Below are positions 46,508-55,718 of a stretch of 64,000 nt of DNA, in pieces. The notes beneath the pieces were generated by a model. The model was not told the DNA's origin and did no database searches. It was given only the letters and a program-made list of their open reading frames with translations. The translations under genes and the position numbers were made by a program. How positions within the stretch are numbered: position 1 is the stretch's first letter; the number at the start of each line of letters is the position of its first letter. The stretch comes from JACRLW01 sp050181465 (GTDB lineage Bacteria; Planctomycetota; UBA1135; UBA2386), in the NCBI GenBank assembly GCA_050181465.1, contig JBFXDD010000009.1, positions 62,001 to 126,000 on the forward strand, in the 5' to 3' direction.

Positions 46508-49504
46508 TCAGTTGCCGAGGATCAGCTCCATGCCGTTGGTCGTCAGAATGCCGAGTTGGTTGGCACTCGGATCGACAACGAGGCACTGCGAGGTGACGAT
46601 GCCGCCCGCCAGCGATGGGTCGTTCGGAATCGTGAGCGAGCGACTCGCGGAACCGGAGCCGAGCGTCATCGCAGTGGAGGACAGGATCTGCGTGAGCAGC
46701 GTGCAACCCGGGCTACCGAACGCACTCAGATCCAGCGACTGCTGACCGAGACCAAGCATGCTCAGCGTTGCGATGGTGCTCGCGGGAAGATCGGTGGCGA
46801 TCAAGTTGATCGAAGTACCCAGTCGCGGCATCGCCGAGACCGTGTGCGCGACCGGAGCCGCACCACCCGGATTCGAGATGTCGCTGGCACCCGGATCTTG
46901 CACGCCGCCGCCGACGGAGTAACCGACGATGCAGTCGGCCACCGAACAAGCCTGATAGGCGAGTACGAAGGAGCCGTCCGGATAGAGACGGATCTGTGCC
47001 GTGTTGGAGCCGGTGTTGGTGTACTCCGGAACGCCTGCCCAGGTGATGAGCGCCACACCCGGCCGGGCGTCGAAGTAGACGTCACCGGCGGCATTCGGAT
47101 TGAGGTCGTCCCAGATCGCAGCGATGCGGGCAGGGTTGGAGAGGAATTCACCGACGGTCTCGGTGAAGTCGGAGCCACCGGCCTGGTTCGCGATCAGCCC
47201 GATCCAACCATTCGAGTCCACGTCGATGCTCGTCGTGCTGCCGCCGCCGGCGAGCGGGAAGCTGAACCCGAGCGCCTGCGCTCGAGCGAGCTGATCGTCG
47301 CCGAGATTCAGTCCGTTGCTGTAGCTTGCGTCAAAGCCGCTGGGTTCGGTGCCGACGTTCCAGCCGCCGCTGCCGTTCGGGGTGAACCGACGCGCGCTGT
47401 TGGCGAGATCGAAGCTGCCGAACTGCTCGTAGAACGTGCGGCCGACCTGCGGCGTGCTCGCCGGAGCGCAGCCTTGCCCGTACGGATTGATGCGCGCACG
47501 CGCGCCGCCGCCGCCGCCGCTCGTAGCCGGAACCGCGACGAGCGCATAGCTGGCATCGACGGTACCCGTCGAGACGTGGGCGTCCTGGGCAACCAAGGTC
47601 GCGATGACCTCGATCGTCCACTGACCGGCCGCAGGGTTCTGGACGAACACGCACTCGACGGTGTCGATCGTGTTGGGGGAACCACCCGTCGTCGAGTAGT
47701 TGCCTGTCGTGAGGCCGTTGTTGCCGTAGTAGAAGGAGCCGTTCGGCGCCGTGACCCGCAACGTCAAGTCGTTGACGCGCGCGAGCGTCGCCGCGGGGTT
47801 ACCGGCCGGATCCACGAAGGTCATGCAGACCTTCAGCTCCGGCTCGTTCGCCGCCACGTTCACCACGTGCACCGCGCTCTGGCCCTGCGTCAGGATGTCA
47901 TCCTCCGGCACCACGAACGTGAACGACGCGTTGTCGTACATGTCCTGCAAGCTGGGGAAGCCCCAACCGACGTGTTCGCGGCGATTGTCCGTGCTACCGG
48001 CGTTGAACGCATACTGCCGCGCGCTCACGATCTGCAGCGCCTTGAGCGTCTGCGCGAGTGGGCGATTCTGGAACGGCGTTCCACCGGGCACGCGAACCGG
48101 CCCGAACAGGCCGTTGAAATACATCTGGATCGCGAGCGCGTTGTGACCCGCGACGATGGGCGTCGCACCTGAAGTGCCGCCGAAGCCGTTGGTGAAGTTG
48201 CCCGCTGAGTAGCCCGCGGAACCCGTCAAGTCGGAACACTGGATGGAGTCGTAGTAGGCCGAGAGATCCGGCTTGATACGACCGTCCGCCGCTGGCCCGG
48301 TGGAACCACCGCCCGCCGCCCATGAATCGTCGGCAGCGTTCGCGTTGTCACGGTGTGCGACCCCGCCGATCGAGAAGATGTTCTTCGCCCAAGCCTGCGG
48401 TCGCGACTGCTGGTTGCCGGCGTTCGACTGGCTCTGCGTCCACGGCATCCGGTGGTCGAAGATGATGTCGTCGGCGTCGGCGGACACCGCGGTGTATTGC
48501 GTCGTTCGCGCGTCGCCCCACGAGGCGGTCGTGAACATCACCTGATGCGTGTTCTGCAGCGTTCCGATCGTGACGTTGCGTGACTGCGTAGTCGACGAGT
48601 ACTGAGTGAAGAAGCCCACGGCGTCAGGCGCCATCCCACGCGCCGTTGCGGTACTGGTGCCGTTGCCGAACACGATGCCTGCCGTGCAGTGACCGTGTGC
48701 ATCTGGCCCACCACCGCTCAGCACGTTGGTCAGCGGCGTCGTGAAGTCGGGATGGTTCGCCTCCAGGCCTTCATAGATGTGCCCGCGCACACCTTGACCG
48801 GTGTAGCCGGTCTGCGCTTCGAGGTAGTTTGCGCCGCCTTGGATACGGGCGTTGCTCATGTCGATCTCGGGGGCCGACCAGCGGTCGATCCAGAGCACTT
48901 CGTCGAGACGCGCCGCACCTGCGAGCTGGGCGCCATTCAGGTCCGCGACGAACAGGATGCTCCCCTCTTGCTCGTCGACGACACGACCACCGAGGTCCGC
49001 AATCTTGCGCGCGAGCGCACGCTTGTCGTTGCGCTTGTCGACGACGACGAGGTTGTAGCGAGCCGTCGGCAGCTCGAGCCCCGAGGCCAACATCGCGAAC
49101 AGCTCCGGCTCGAGTCGCCAGGCTGGTTCATATTGCCCGACGAAGCGAACGCCGACGACCTCGCGAACCTTCGCGGCGGTCGCGGCGTCCATTCGCGCGA
49201 CGTACGCATCGTGCGGCAAGTATCCGAAGAGCTCGGCGCCGGCGGAGCGAACTCGGGCACGCGCGGCTTCGGTCGGCACGCCGACGAACTGAACGACGAA
49301 GAGTCGCACGTCCTCGCGAGCCGCCATCCACCCCGGCACTGCGGGCATCTCGCGCAACGGATCGAAGACTCCGTAACGCAGCGACAACTGGCTACCGCCA
49401 CCGTGCGCGAGTTGCACGACCGGTGAGGGAGATTCTTTTTGGGCCGACAGTGTGGCGGCCAAGAGCGCGATCGAGCAACCGACGCGAGAACGAGTGTTCA
49501 CCAT
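46508..49504 (-). CDS. Large secreted subtilisin-like (S8) protease
   Basis: A 998-residue exported protease. The signal peptide is MVNTRSRVGCSIALLAATLS (cleavage after SAQ). An inhibitor-like prodomain (about 60-230) is followed by the S8 domain: GQGVRGHIYEGLEANHPDF, where the usual catalytic Asp position appears to be Glu; His in GPDAHGHCTAGIVFGNG; and Ser in NGFGGTSGATPIVAGHNAL. Then come a jelly-roll P-like domain (AVHVVNVAANEPELKVCMTF), a nidogen-like segment (DGSFVLAYQACSVADCIVGY) and the C-terminal module with LDLSAFGSPGCTLLTQILSS and LTIPNDPSLAGGIVTSQCLV. It is probably a surface or extracellular protein-degrading enzyme. ATG 49504 is chosen for the signal. Confidence 0.9.
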   Translation of the reverse strand: MVNTRSRVGCSIALLAATLSAQKESPSPVVQLAHGGGSQLSLRYGVFDPLREMPAVPGWMAAREDVRLFVVQFVGVPTEAARARVRSAGAELFGYLPHDAYVARMDAATAAKVREVVGVRFVGQYEPAWRLEPELFAMLASGLELPTARYNLVVVDKRNDKRALARKIADLGGRVVDEQEGSILFVADLNGAQLAGAARLDEVLWIDRWSAPEIDMSNARIQGGANYLEAQTGYTGQGVRGHIYEGLEANHPDFTTPLTNVLSGGGPDAHGHCTAGIVFGNGTSTATARGMAPDAVGFFTQYSSTTQSRNVTIGTLQNTHQVMFTTASWGDARTTQYTAVSADADDIIFDHRMPWTQSQSNAGNQQSRPQAWAKNIFSIGGVAHRDNANAADDSWAAGGGSTGPAADGRIKPDLSAYYDSIQCSDLTGSAGYSAGNFTNGFGGTSGATPIVAGHNALAIQMYFNGLFGPVRVPGGTPFQNRPLAQTLKALQIVSARQYAFNAGSTDNRREHVGWGFPSLQDMYDNASFTFVVPEDDILTQGQSAVHVVNVAANEPELKVCMTFVDPAGNPAATLARVNDLTLRVTAPNGSFYYGNNGLTTGNYSTTGGSPNTIDTVECVFVQNPAAGQWTIEVIATLVAQDAHVSTGTVDASYALVAVPATSGGGGGARARINPYGQGCAPASTPQVGRTFYEQFGSFDLANSARRFTPNGSGGWNVGTEPSGFDASYSNGLNLGDDQLARAQALGFSFPLAGGGSTTSIDVDSNGWIGLIANQAGGSDFTETVGEFLSNPARIAAIWDDLNPNAAGDVYFDARPGVALITWAGVPEYTNTGSNTAQIRLYPDGSFVLAYQACSVADCIVGYSVGGGVQDPGASDISNPGGAAPVAHTVSAMPRLGTSINLIATDLPASTIATLSMLGLGQQSLDLSAFGSPGCTLLTQILSSTAMTLGSGSASRSLTIPNDPSLAGGIVTSQCLVVDPSANQLGILTTNGMELILGN

Positions 49505-49630
49505 GATGCAGTCAGATGGTTGAGAGCACCGCACGACGAGAATGCCGGCGGTCAAGCGCCGAAAAGGATACGACGTGGCAGCGCTTCCTGAACGCCCCGA
49601 ACCGCCGCCGCGCTCGGACCCCTCTTCCTT

Positions 49631-50521
49631 TCAGCCGAACAGCCGACCGTACGCAGGCTCGAGCGCCGCCCGGGCCGCGCGGAGGATGTCGCGCACTTCC
49701 CCGTGTTCGGGTCGATCGTGGATCAAGATGAGATCCTCCAACACGCGATCGAGCACCTCGGCATCGTCGGCATCGTCGAGGGAACGGCGCGATTGCCCCA
49801 CCCCGAGTCGCTCGCGGCGCAATAGGAAGCGGAAGCAATCGTGCCGGGTGACGGTGCGGCCGTTGTGATACGGATCGATCAGGATGCGCCGGGCGCCGTG
49901 GATCCGGATCAGGATGAACTCCGGCAACAACACCGGCGTCAACGTCAGCCCGGCGCGACGCCCGATGACCAGGTAGAGCGCCGCCAGGACCGACGACGGC
50001 CCCTGCCCGGAGGCGAGCACGCGGTCAGGCAGCCAGGCGAGACGGTCCTTGGGCAATCGCCGCGATCCGCGCAGTTCGAACCGGGAAGTGAACAACTCGG
50101 CGATTCGACGCGCCGCGCAGCGACTTCCGCGGCCATTCACGTGCGCGCGCAAGTCTGCCGCGATCGATTCCAGAATCGCTGCAAACGCGCCACGATCGCC
50201 GTGCGCATGGCCGACGAACTCCACCAACTTCTCGAGCGCGACTTCCAGGAGGTTGTCGCCGTCCGCTCCGCGATCCGTGGTGATACGAGACGAGAATCCC
50301 TCGAGCCAGGCGCGCAGATCGAGCGAGGTGATGAGTGATCGAGCCCGAACCCGCAGGCGGGCGTGTTCACTCTCGGACGCAGCGATCAATTCCTCACGTG
50401 CCGACTCACCCCAGGCGAGGAGTTGGGTGCGGCACATCCGGACGACACCGGGGTGTTCATCGACGAGTAGGCGAACCGCGGCGTGGATGGCGGCTCGGTC
50501 GCGGATGGCCTGTTCGAGCAT
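49631..50521 (-). CDS. SirB1-type transglutaminase-like protein, probably catalytically inactive
   Basis: A 296-residue protein. The N-terminus is helical (about 1-110). The middle fits the SirB1 N-terminal transglutaminase-like domain: DRVLASGQGPSSVLAALYLV, IGRRAGLTLTPVLLPEFILI and RRILIDPYHNGRTVTRHDCF. In active transglutaminase folds the strand before AALYL carries a Cys and the next block a His; here these are Ser and Phe, so catalysis is unlikely. The role is unknown. There is no signal peptide. The start ATG is at 50521. Confidence 0.7.
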   Translation of the reverse strand: MLEQAIRDRAAIHAAVRLLVDEHPGVVRMCRTQLLAWGESAREELIAASESEHARLRVRARSLITSLDLRAWLEGFSSRITTDRGADGDNLLEVALEKLVEFVGHAHGDRGAFAAILESIAADLRAHVNGRGSRCAARRIAELFTSRFELRGSRRLPKDRLAWLPDRVLASGQGPSSVLAALYLVIGRRAGLTLTPVLLPEFILIRIHGARRILIDPYHNGRTVTRHDCFRFLLRRERLGVGQSRRSLDDADDAEVLDRVLEDLILIHDRPEHGEVRDILRAARAALEPAYGRLFG

Positions 50522-50749
50522 GATGGACTTCGCTGTCGGAGGGGGCTCCGACGAGCGCGGAGTCTAGCTGCGAGGGGTGCAGTTGCGAGGCCGCAGAATC
50601 CCGTGCTCCCGATCCAAGACCGCGGGCGACACCGCAGAAATCAGCAAGGGCCGGTGCCATCGCGATCGCGATCGACGGACGAATTCTCGGCTCCCCCTGG
50701 AGATTCGCCACGCTCCGCACAGACCACCACCGCGATGCGATGGTGAGCA

Positions 50750-50833
50750 TGCCCAGGACAGGACTTGAACCTGCACGACCTTGCGGCCACCAGCCCCTCA
50801 AGCTGGCGCGTCTGCCAATTCCGCCACCTGGGC
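50750..50833 (-). tRNA. tRNA-Leu (anticodon GAG)
   Basis: An 84-nt class II tRNA on the minus strand. The acceptor GCCCAGG (50833-50827) pairs with CCTGGGC (50757-50751). The anticodon stem CCAGC/GCTGG encloses loop TTGAGGG, giving GAG, which reads CTC/CTT leucine codons. A variable arm is present, and the T-arm has the loop TTCAAGT. CCA is not encoded. Confidence 0.94.
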
Positions 50834-50935
50834 AAGCGTCCGGAACCCAGCGGGTTCCGGTGGAGGGCCGGGGAATCTACCGCGGTCGCGAGCGCGGTCA
50901 AGAGCCGTTTGCTCGACTGCGGAAATCGCCGGCGA

Positions 50936-52984
50936 TCAGCGGATCTGCGGCAGCAGCCGCGCGCGGAGGCTCATCCACTGCGGGTCGAAGGTGGTCTCGA
51001 AGTAGAGCGCGGAGAAGGTGCGGAAGAGTGCGTGCATCTCCGCGTAGTTCGCGCGACCCGCTGCGGTGGCCTGCGGCCGTTCCGTCGTCCATCGATCACG
51101 CATGCGCTTGCCGATCTCGGCGTCGAAACGCTCACGCTCCTTCGAGGACAAGGACGAAGGCGTGCGATAGGCGGGGAACAGGTCGCGGAGCACCTCGCGT
51201 TCGAGAGTGGGGCGAATGCCCACCATCCATGCCGCGTCCGGCTCCGCCGAACCGCTGTCGGCGAACGACAGATAGTCCTCGGCCACGCGCACCAACGCGT
51301 CGCCGTGGAGGTATGCAAAGCCGTTCAGCCGATCCGACATCTCACCGCTGAACACCTCATAACCGGGCAGCGTCATCAAGTGGTTGGCGTTGAGCCGCGC
51401 ATCGACCATGCGCTTGATCAGCGGCCCCGAATTGCCGACGACGAAGAAGCTGCCGTACAGCAGCAACGCGATCTCGCCCGTCGAGGGAATGTTCGGGTTG
51501 ACCAGCTCACGCGCCGCGTCGCCACCCGCACCACCCTGCACCGGCAGGTCGTACGCACTGCTGAATCCGAGTGTGGATGCATTCAGGGTCAGGAACGGAA
51601 TGAGATCCTCGACCTTGTTGCGGAAGCGCGGGTCGACCCAGAACACCCACGCGACGTGGGGCGCCGGCGACGGTTCGAAGGTCTCGATGGGCTTGCCCTT
51701 GTCGTCGACGCCGATGTCCATGCGTGGATGGAACACGAAGCCCACGCGCTGGAGCAGCGCAGGCCGGATCGAGTCGATCACGTGACCGAGGCTGTCGAAC
51801 TTGCCGGTCTTGCGGATGACGCCGTCGATCTCTCGCCGCAGCTCCGGCTCGATCGCCTGGATCATCTCCTGCAAGAAGTCTCCGGCCGGCACACGCAGCG
51901 CCGCCGCAGCGCAAGCCGTCGACGGCACCATCGAGAGGAAGGGATTGAGCCACTCGCGCCGCTCCTGTGCTTCCGCCCGGAAGAATTGGTTCTGGAAACC
52001 GCTGTGCTTGTTGCGGTTCATGTCCACCCGCCCGAGCAGACTGAGCGAACCTTCGTCGAAGATCAGCGCTCCGGAGAGGAATCGCCAGCCCGACAGGTTG
52101 AGGAACGATGCCAGGACGCGCTCGGTCAGATCGGTCTGGTGCTTGGGATCGGGCCAGTTGTCGTCCCACGACGTGATCCCGAACAGGCGATCGGGTCGCG
52201 CATAGAGTTCGATGGCGTTCGGGCGAACCTGAGTGCGTTCCTGCCAATCCTTCAACGCGGGCTCGATGAACTCACGGTACTCGGCGGACCCGCCGAAGGA
52301 TTCGCCGCCGCGCGCAGTGCGGGCCAGTTCGAGGGATCGCTCGAGAAACGTAGGGTCGTTGGAGACGATGACGCAGTCCAGCCAGCGCGCGACTTTCAGC
52401 GGCGCGGCGCCGTCGGACTCGACCGTCATCACTCCGTCGTCACCGCGAGCGATCCGCGTGCCGCCGGCTGCGATCTTGTCCCGGACGCTCTGCCACTCGA
52501 GCAGCCCCCACGCGAACCGCACCTTCCAGCTCACCCGGAGGTAGACGCAGAAGCCGGTGGTCGCGTTCGGTCCGCCGTCCAGGCGGCCCGCGATCACGAC
52601 CTCGCGACCCAGGACATCGCCGAGTAGATCGACCATCCCGCCCGAGTCGTCGCGCACCCGCGCCGCGAGTTCGCGCACCTGCTCGAGCGAACGGCCGATG
52701 CCCGCATCGCGCAGGAGAGCGGAGAACCGAGGGCCCCGCTGGAGGTCCGCCATCGCTTTGGTCGTTCCGACTTCGGACCAGAAGTGCGGCTCGGGGAAGT
52801 CCCGGAAGTCACCGTCCAAGTCCGTCTTGCGCGCGAAGTAGTCGGTGTCCGTGGGCACCAATTCGCGGATGTCCGTGAGGGATCCCTCGAACGGATTGAA
52901 GATGAAGGCCAGCACGAACAGGAGCCCGAGCACGACGATCAGGCCGAGCACGATGCCGGTGATCTTCCAGAACTTGCGTCGCAT
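50936..52984 (-). CDS. Large single-pass membrane-anchored protein, unknown function (DUF3352-like)
   Basis: A 682-residue protein with an N-terminal membrane anchor (ITGIVLGLIVVLGLLFVLAF) after a basic start (MRRKFWK), then a long extracytoplasmic domain beginning DIRELVPTDTDYFARKTDLD. The pattern of alternating segments such as GREVVIAGRLDGGPNATTGF, WLDCVIVSNDPTFLERSLEL and LYGSFFVVGNSGPLIKRMVD recalls DUF3352-type bacterial surface proteins (values returned, then 'VSNDPTFL' repeats). No catalytic motif is seen. ATG 52984 is preferred over 53035. It is divergent from the aminotransferase gene, 268 bases away. Confidence 0.75.
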   Translation of the reverse strand: MRRKFWKITGIVLGLIVVLGLLFVLAFIFNPFEGSLTDIRELVPTDTDYFARKTDLDGDFRDFPEPHFWSEVGTTKAMADLQRGPRFSALLRDAGIGRSLEQVRELAARVRDDSGGMVDLLGDVLGREVVIAGRLDGGPNATTGFCVYLRVSWKVRFAWGLLEWQSVRDKIAAGGTRIARGDDGVMTVESDGAAPLKVARWLDCVIVSNDPTFLERSLELARTARGGESFGGSAEYREFIEPALKDWQERTQVRPNAIELYARPDRLFGITSWDDNWPDPKHQTDLTERVLASFLNLSGWRFLSGALIFDEGSLSLLGRVDMNRNKHSGFQNQFFRAEAQERREWLNPFLSMVPSTACAAAALRVPAGDFLQEMIQAIEPELRREIDGVIRKTGKFDSLGHVIDSIRPALLQRVGFVFHPRMDIGVDDKGKPIETFEPSPAPHVAWVFWVDPRFRNKVEDLIPFLTLNASTLGFSSAYDLPVQGGAGGDAARELVNPNIPSTGEIALLLYGSFFVVGNSGPLIKRMVDARLNANHLMTLPGYEVFSGEMSDRLNGFAYLHGDALVRVAEDYLSFADSGSAEPDAAWMVGIRPTLEREVLRDLFPAYRTPSSLSSKERERFDAEIGKRMRDRWTTERPQATAAGRANYAEMHALFRTFSALYFETTFDPQWMSLRARLLPQIR

Positions 52985-53252
52985 CGATCGAAGAGGGGTA
53001 GTCGGTCCCACGCGGCCACCTGCGCACGCGGGCACGTTCCAGGGGCGGCCAAGCTACCCGATGGCCCGAGCAGTTTTGGTCGACAGCTTTCGACGGCTGC
53101 CTCCGAACATGTCTCGGCCGGTCGCCGCCGCGCACAGGGACTCGTCACTCGGACGATCTCGCCCCGCTCGATCTTCCCTGGACTCTCCGCGCGGCGCTTT
53201 GCGTTGCGCGCCCGCCAGTCGACCGCTCCAATCCGCCGCCCGCTCCGCCGCG

Positions 53253-54434
53253 ATGACTGCACTGACTCCGAGCACGCGCGCCCGCGCTGTCACCGATTCG
53301 ATCACCCTCGCGATCACTGCCCGTGCGCAGGCGATGCGCGCTCAGGGGACATCGGTGATCTCCTTGGCCGCCGGCGAGCCGGACTTCCCCTCACCGGACT
53401 CCGTCTGCGAGGCCGGCATCGCGGCCATTCGCAACGGCCAGACCCGCTACACGCCCGCGCCGGGAATGCCCGACGTCCGCGCCGCCGCAGCCCACTGGTT
53501 CCGGCGGCATTTCGGACTCGAGTACACCGCGAGTCACGTGATGGTGACCGCCGGCGCCAAGCCGGCGCTGCTCCTCGCGCTGATGACGCTGTGCGAAGAC
53601 GGCGATCCCGTCTTGCTGCCGGCGCCATTCTGGGCTTCCTACACCGATCTCGTCGGTCTCGCCGGCGGCCGTCCGGTCGTGCTGCCGGCCGTCCCGGAGC
53701 AAGGCTTCATCCATTCCGGCGCCCAGGTCGGCGCAGCGATGGATGCCTCCGGAGCTCGCGGGGTCATGCTCAATTGGCCCAACAACCCATCGGGTGCGGT
53801 TCCGACTCGGGAACAAGTAGAGAGCGTGGTGGCGGCAGTCGTCGCCCGCGACGGCTGGATCATCTCCGACGAAATCTACGCCCGCTTGATCTACGACGGC
53901 CTCACGCACTGGTCGCCTGCGTGCGTCCCCGGAGCGATGGAACGCACGCTCGTCGTCAACGGCGGCACGAAGAGCCACTCGATGACCGGCTGGCGAGTCG
54001 GATTCTTGGCCGGCCCGCAAGGGATCATCGAAGCCGCAGGACGCGTGCAGAGCCAGGCGATCGGCAACACCTGCACCATCAGTCAGCGAGCGGTACTCGC
54101 CGTCTGCAACGAGTCCAACGACGAAGAGGTGTCGCGGCGTATCGCTGCCTATGTCGCCAGGCGCGAGCGCATGGTCGAACTGGTACGCGGGATTCCCGGC
54201 CTGACGATGTCCAAGCCGCAAGGTGCGTTCTACGGGCTCATCGACGCTCGCGAAGTCTGCGCACGACGCGGCATGACGGACATTGGAATCGCCGAGTCGC
54301 TGCTCGAGGAAGCGCACGTCGCTGTGGTACCGGGCACCCCCTTCGCGATCGAAGGCTTCCTTCGGCTGAGCTATGCCGCTGCGATGCCGGACATCGAAGA
54401 GGGCATTCGCCGCATTTCGCGCTGGCTCGCGTGA
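53253..54434 (+). CDS. Class I/II aminotransferase (aspartate/aromatic type)
   Basis: A 393-residue PLP enzyme that swaps amino groups between amino acids and 2-oxo acids. The PLP Lys is in VVNGGTKSHSMTGWRVGFLA; other motifs are SLAAGEPDFPSPDSVCEAGI, NWPNNPSGAVPTREQVESVV, IISDEIYARLIYDG and FLRLSYAAAMPDIEEGIRRI. It resembles the Ib subgroup of aspartate aminotransferases. The start ATG 53253 fits the family; the frame is open to 52845. The TGA at 54432 is immediately followed by repeat element copy C, which fills the gap to the next gene. Confidence 0.93.
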   Translation: MTALTPSTRARAVTDSITLAITARAQAMRAQGTSVISLAAGEPDFPSPDSVCEAGIAAIRNGQTRYTPAPGMPDVRAAAAHWFRRHFGLEYTASHVMVTAGAKPALLLALMTLCEDGDPVLLPAPFWASYTDLVGLAGGRPVVLPAVPEQGFIHSGAQVGAAMDASGARGVMLNWPNNPSGAVPTREQVESVVAAVVARDGWIISDEIYARLIYDGLTHWSPACVPGAMERTLVVNGGTKSHSMTGWRVGFLAGPQGIIEAAGRVQSQAIGNTCTISQRAVLAVCNESNDEEVSRRIAAYVARRERMVELVRGIPGLTMSKPQGAFYGLIDAREVCARRGMTDIGIAESLLEEAHVAVVPGTPFAIEGFLRLSYAAAMPDIEEGIRRISRWLA

Positions 54435-54435
54435 C

Positions 54436-54618
54436 CCAGCCCGGACCATGCGTGAACGCCTGCTGCGATCGCCACAAGTCGCGCCCGGCGGCGTCGCTAT
54501 GTCGGCTCCTCCCTGGCAGCGTAGCTACGGCTACGCTTCGGTCATCGACCGACGCAGCTCCTTGCCTGGCATCGACCTGCGGCGATCTCGCGACGTCGAT
54601 CACGAATAGTCCGGGCAG
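54436..54618 (-). repeat. Long palindromic dispersed element, copy C
   Basis: About 183 bp, from CCAGCCCGGACCATGCGTGA to the complement of CTGCCCGGACTATTCGTG. It has the same orientation as copy B and nearly the same interior. It occupies the whole space between the aminotransferase stop (54434) and the exonuclease start (54622). Confidence 0.9.
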
Positions 54619-54621
54619 ACC

Positions 54622-55680
54622 ATGACCGCCGATGCATATCCGCTGCTCGACTCGTTGGCGCAGGTCGGCGATCACGAGGGCGGTCAAGCGAGCGCGTTCG
54701 CACTGCTGCGGCGACTCGAGCGGCGAAAGACCGCTCAAGGGCAAGACTACTTCGACGTCGAGATCCAGGACGCTACCGGCACGATCGGCGGAAAGATCTG
54801 GTCAGACAGCAAGAAGGCATTCGAGGCTGCGACCGAGTTGCGCCCCGGCACGGCGGTCAAGATCGGCTTCAAGGTGACGCGCTACCAGGGCTCGCTGCAG
54901 ATCACCGCACAACTGCTTCGCGCCGTGAAGACCGAAGATCACGGATTCGAACCGACCAGGGTCTACGGTGCGGTTCCGGATTGGCTTCGCGGTCGCACCT
55001 GTCGTCACCTGATCTTCGACATCGAGACGGTGCCGGATACCGAGATCCGGGACATGCCGCCCACGATCGTCAAAGCGCTGACCGAGTTCAGCAAGCGCAA
55101 GGACGTCGACGAGTCGCTCACTCGCGGACTCTCGCCGTTCTTCGCCAAGGTCGTGTCGCTCGCTTTCGCCGACGGCGACGGCGATGCCGAGACACCGATC
55201 GAAGTCCTGGTCGTGCCGCGCAGCGAGGCCGAGCGCGACACCTTGCCCGCGTGGGCGCACGCCGTGACCGAGCCGGAGCTACTGCTGACCTTCTGGGCTC
55301 TCGCCGCGCTCGCCGATTGCGTGATCAGCTACAACGGCTTCGGCTTCGACGTGCCGTTCCTGGTCGGGCGCAGCCTGGTGCACGGCATCCCGGCGCGCGT
55401 GGACCTGTTGTCCCAGCGCTACAAGCTGCGCCCCCACCTCGACCTCCTCGACATCCTGGGCCAACGTGGCCGCGGACCGTCGAATCTCGACGTCGTGTGC
55501 TGGGCACTCGACATCGAGAGCCCGAAGGACGAGATGGACGGCTCGATGGTCGCCCCTGCATACGAACGCGGACGAATCGCCGACATCGCGACCTACAACC
55601 GCGAAGACGTCCGTGCCACGCGCAGTGTCTTTCGGCGCGTGCGAGACCTCGTGCTGCGATTCCGCACCGACTGGAGCTGA
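54622..55680 (+). CDS. OB-fold plus DEDDy 3'-5' exonuclease (PolB-exonuclease-like)
   Basis: A 352-residue two-domain nuclease. Residues about 1-110 resemble an OB-fold nucleic-acid-binding domain as in YhaM (LRRLERRKTAQGQDYFDVEI, then TGTIGGKIWSDSKKAFEAAT). The rest is a DEDDy exonuclease: ExoI motif LIFDIETVPDTEIRD, ExoII ISYNGFGFDVPFLVGRSLV, ExoIII IATYNREDVRATRSVFRRV. It most resembles the stand-alone PolB-type exonucleases; fusion to an OB-fold is less common. DNA or RNA repair/decay is likely. The upstream gap is repeat element copy C, so its promoter may lie inside the repeat. Confidence 0.85.
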   Translation: MTADAYPLLDSLAQVGDHEGGQASAFALLRRLERRKTAQGQDYFDVEIQDATGTIGGKIWSDSKKAFEAATELRPGTAVKIGFKVTRYQGSLQITAQLLRAVKTEDHGFEPTRVYGAVPDWLRGRTCRHLIFDIETVPDTEIRDMPPTIVKALTEFSKRKDVDESLTRGLSPFFAKVVSLAFADGDGDAETPIEVLVVPRSEAERDTLPAWAHAVTEPELLLTFWALAALADCVISYNGFGFDVPFLVGRSLVHGIPARVDLLSQRYKLRPHLDLLDILGQRGRGPSNLDVVCWALDIESPKDEMDGSMVAPAYERGRIADIATYNREDVRATRSVFRRVRDLVLRFRTDWS

Positions 55681-55718
55681 GCGCCGTCGACGACTCAGAA
55701 TCTCCGGTCGCCCTCCGC

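Noticed and set aside
46304..48172. 622-codon plus-strand open frame
   Set aside because: It lies antisense to the subtilase and shows shadow-frame composition without motifs.
50765..52627. 620-codon plus-strand open frame
   Set aside because: It is antisense to the membrane-anchored protein gene and runs through tRNA-Leu.
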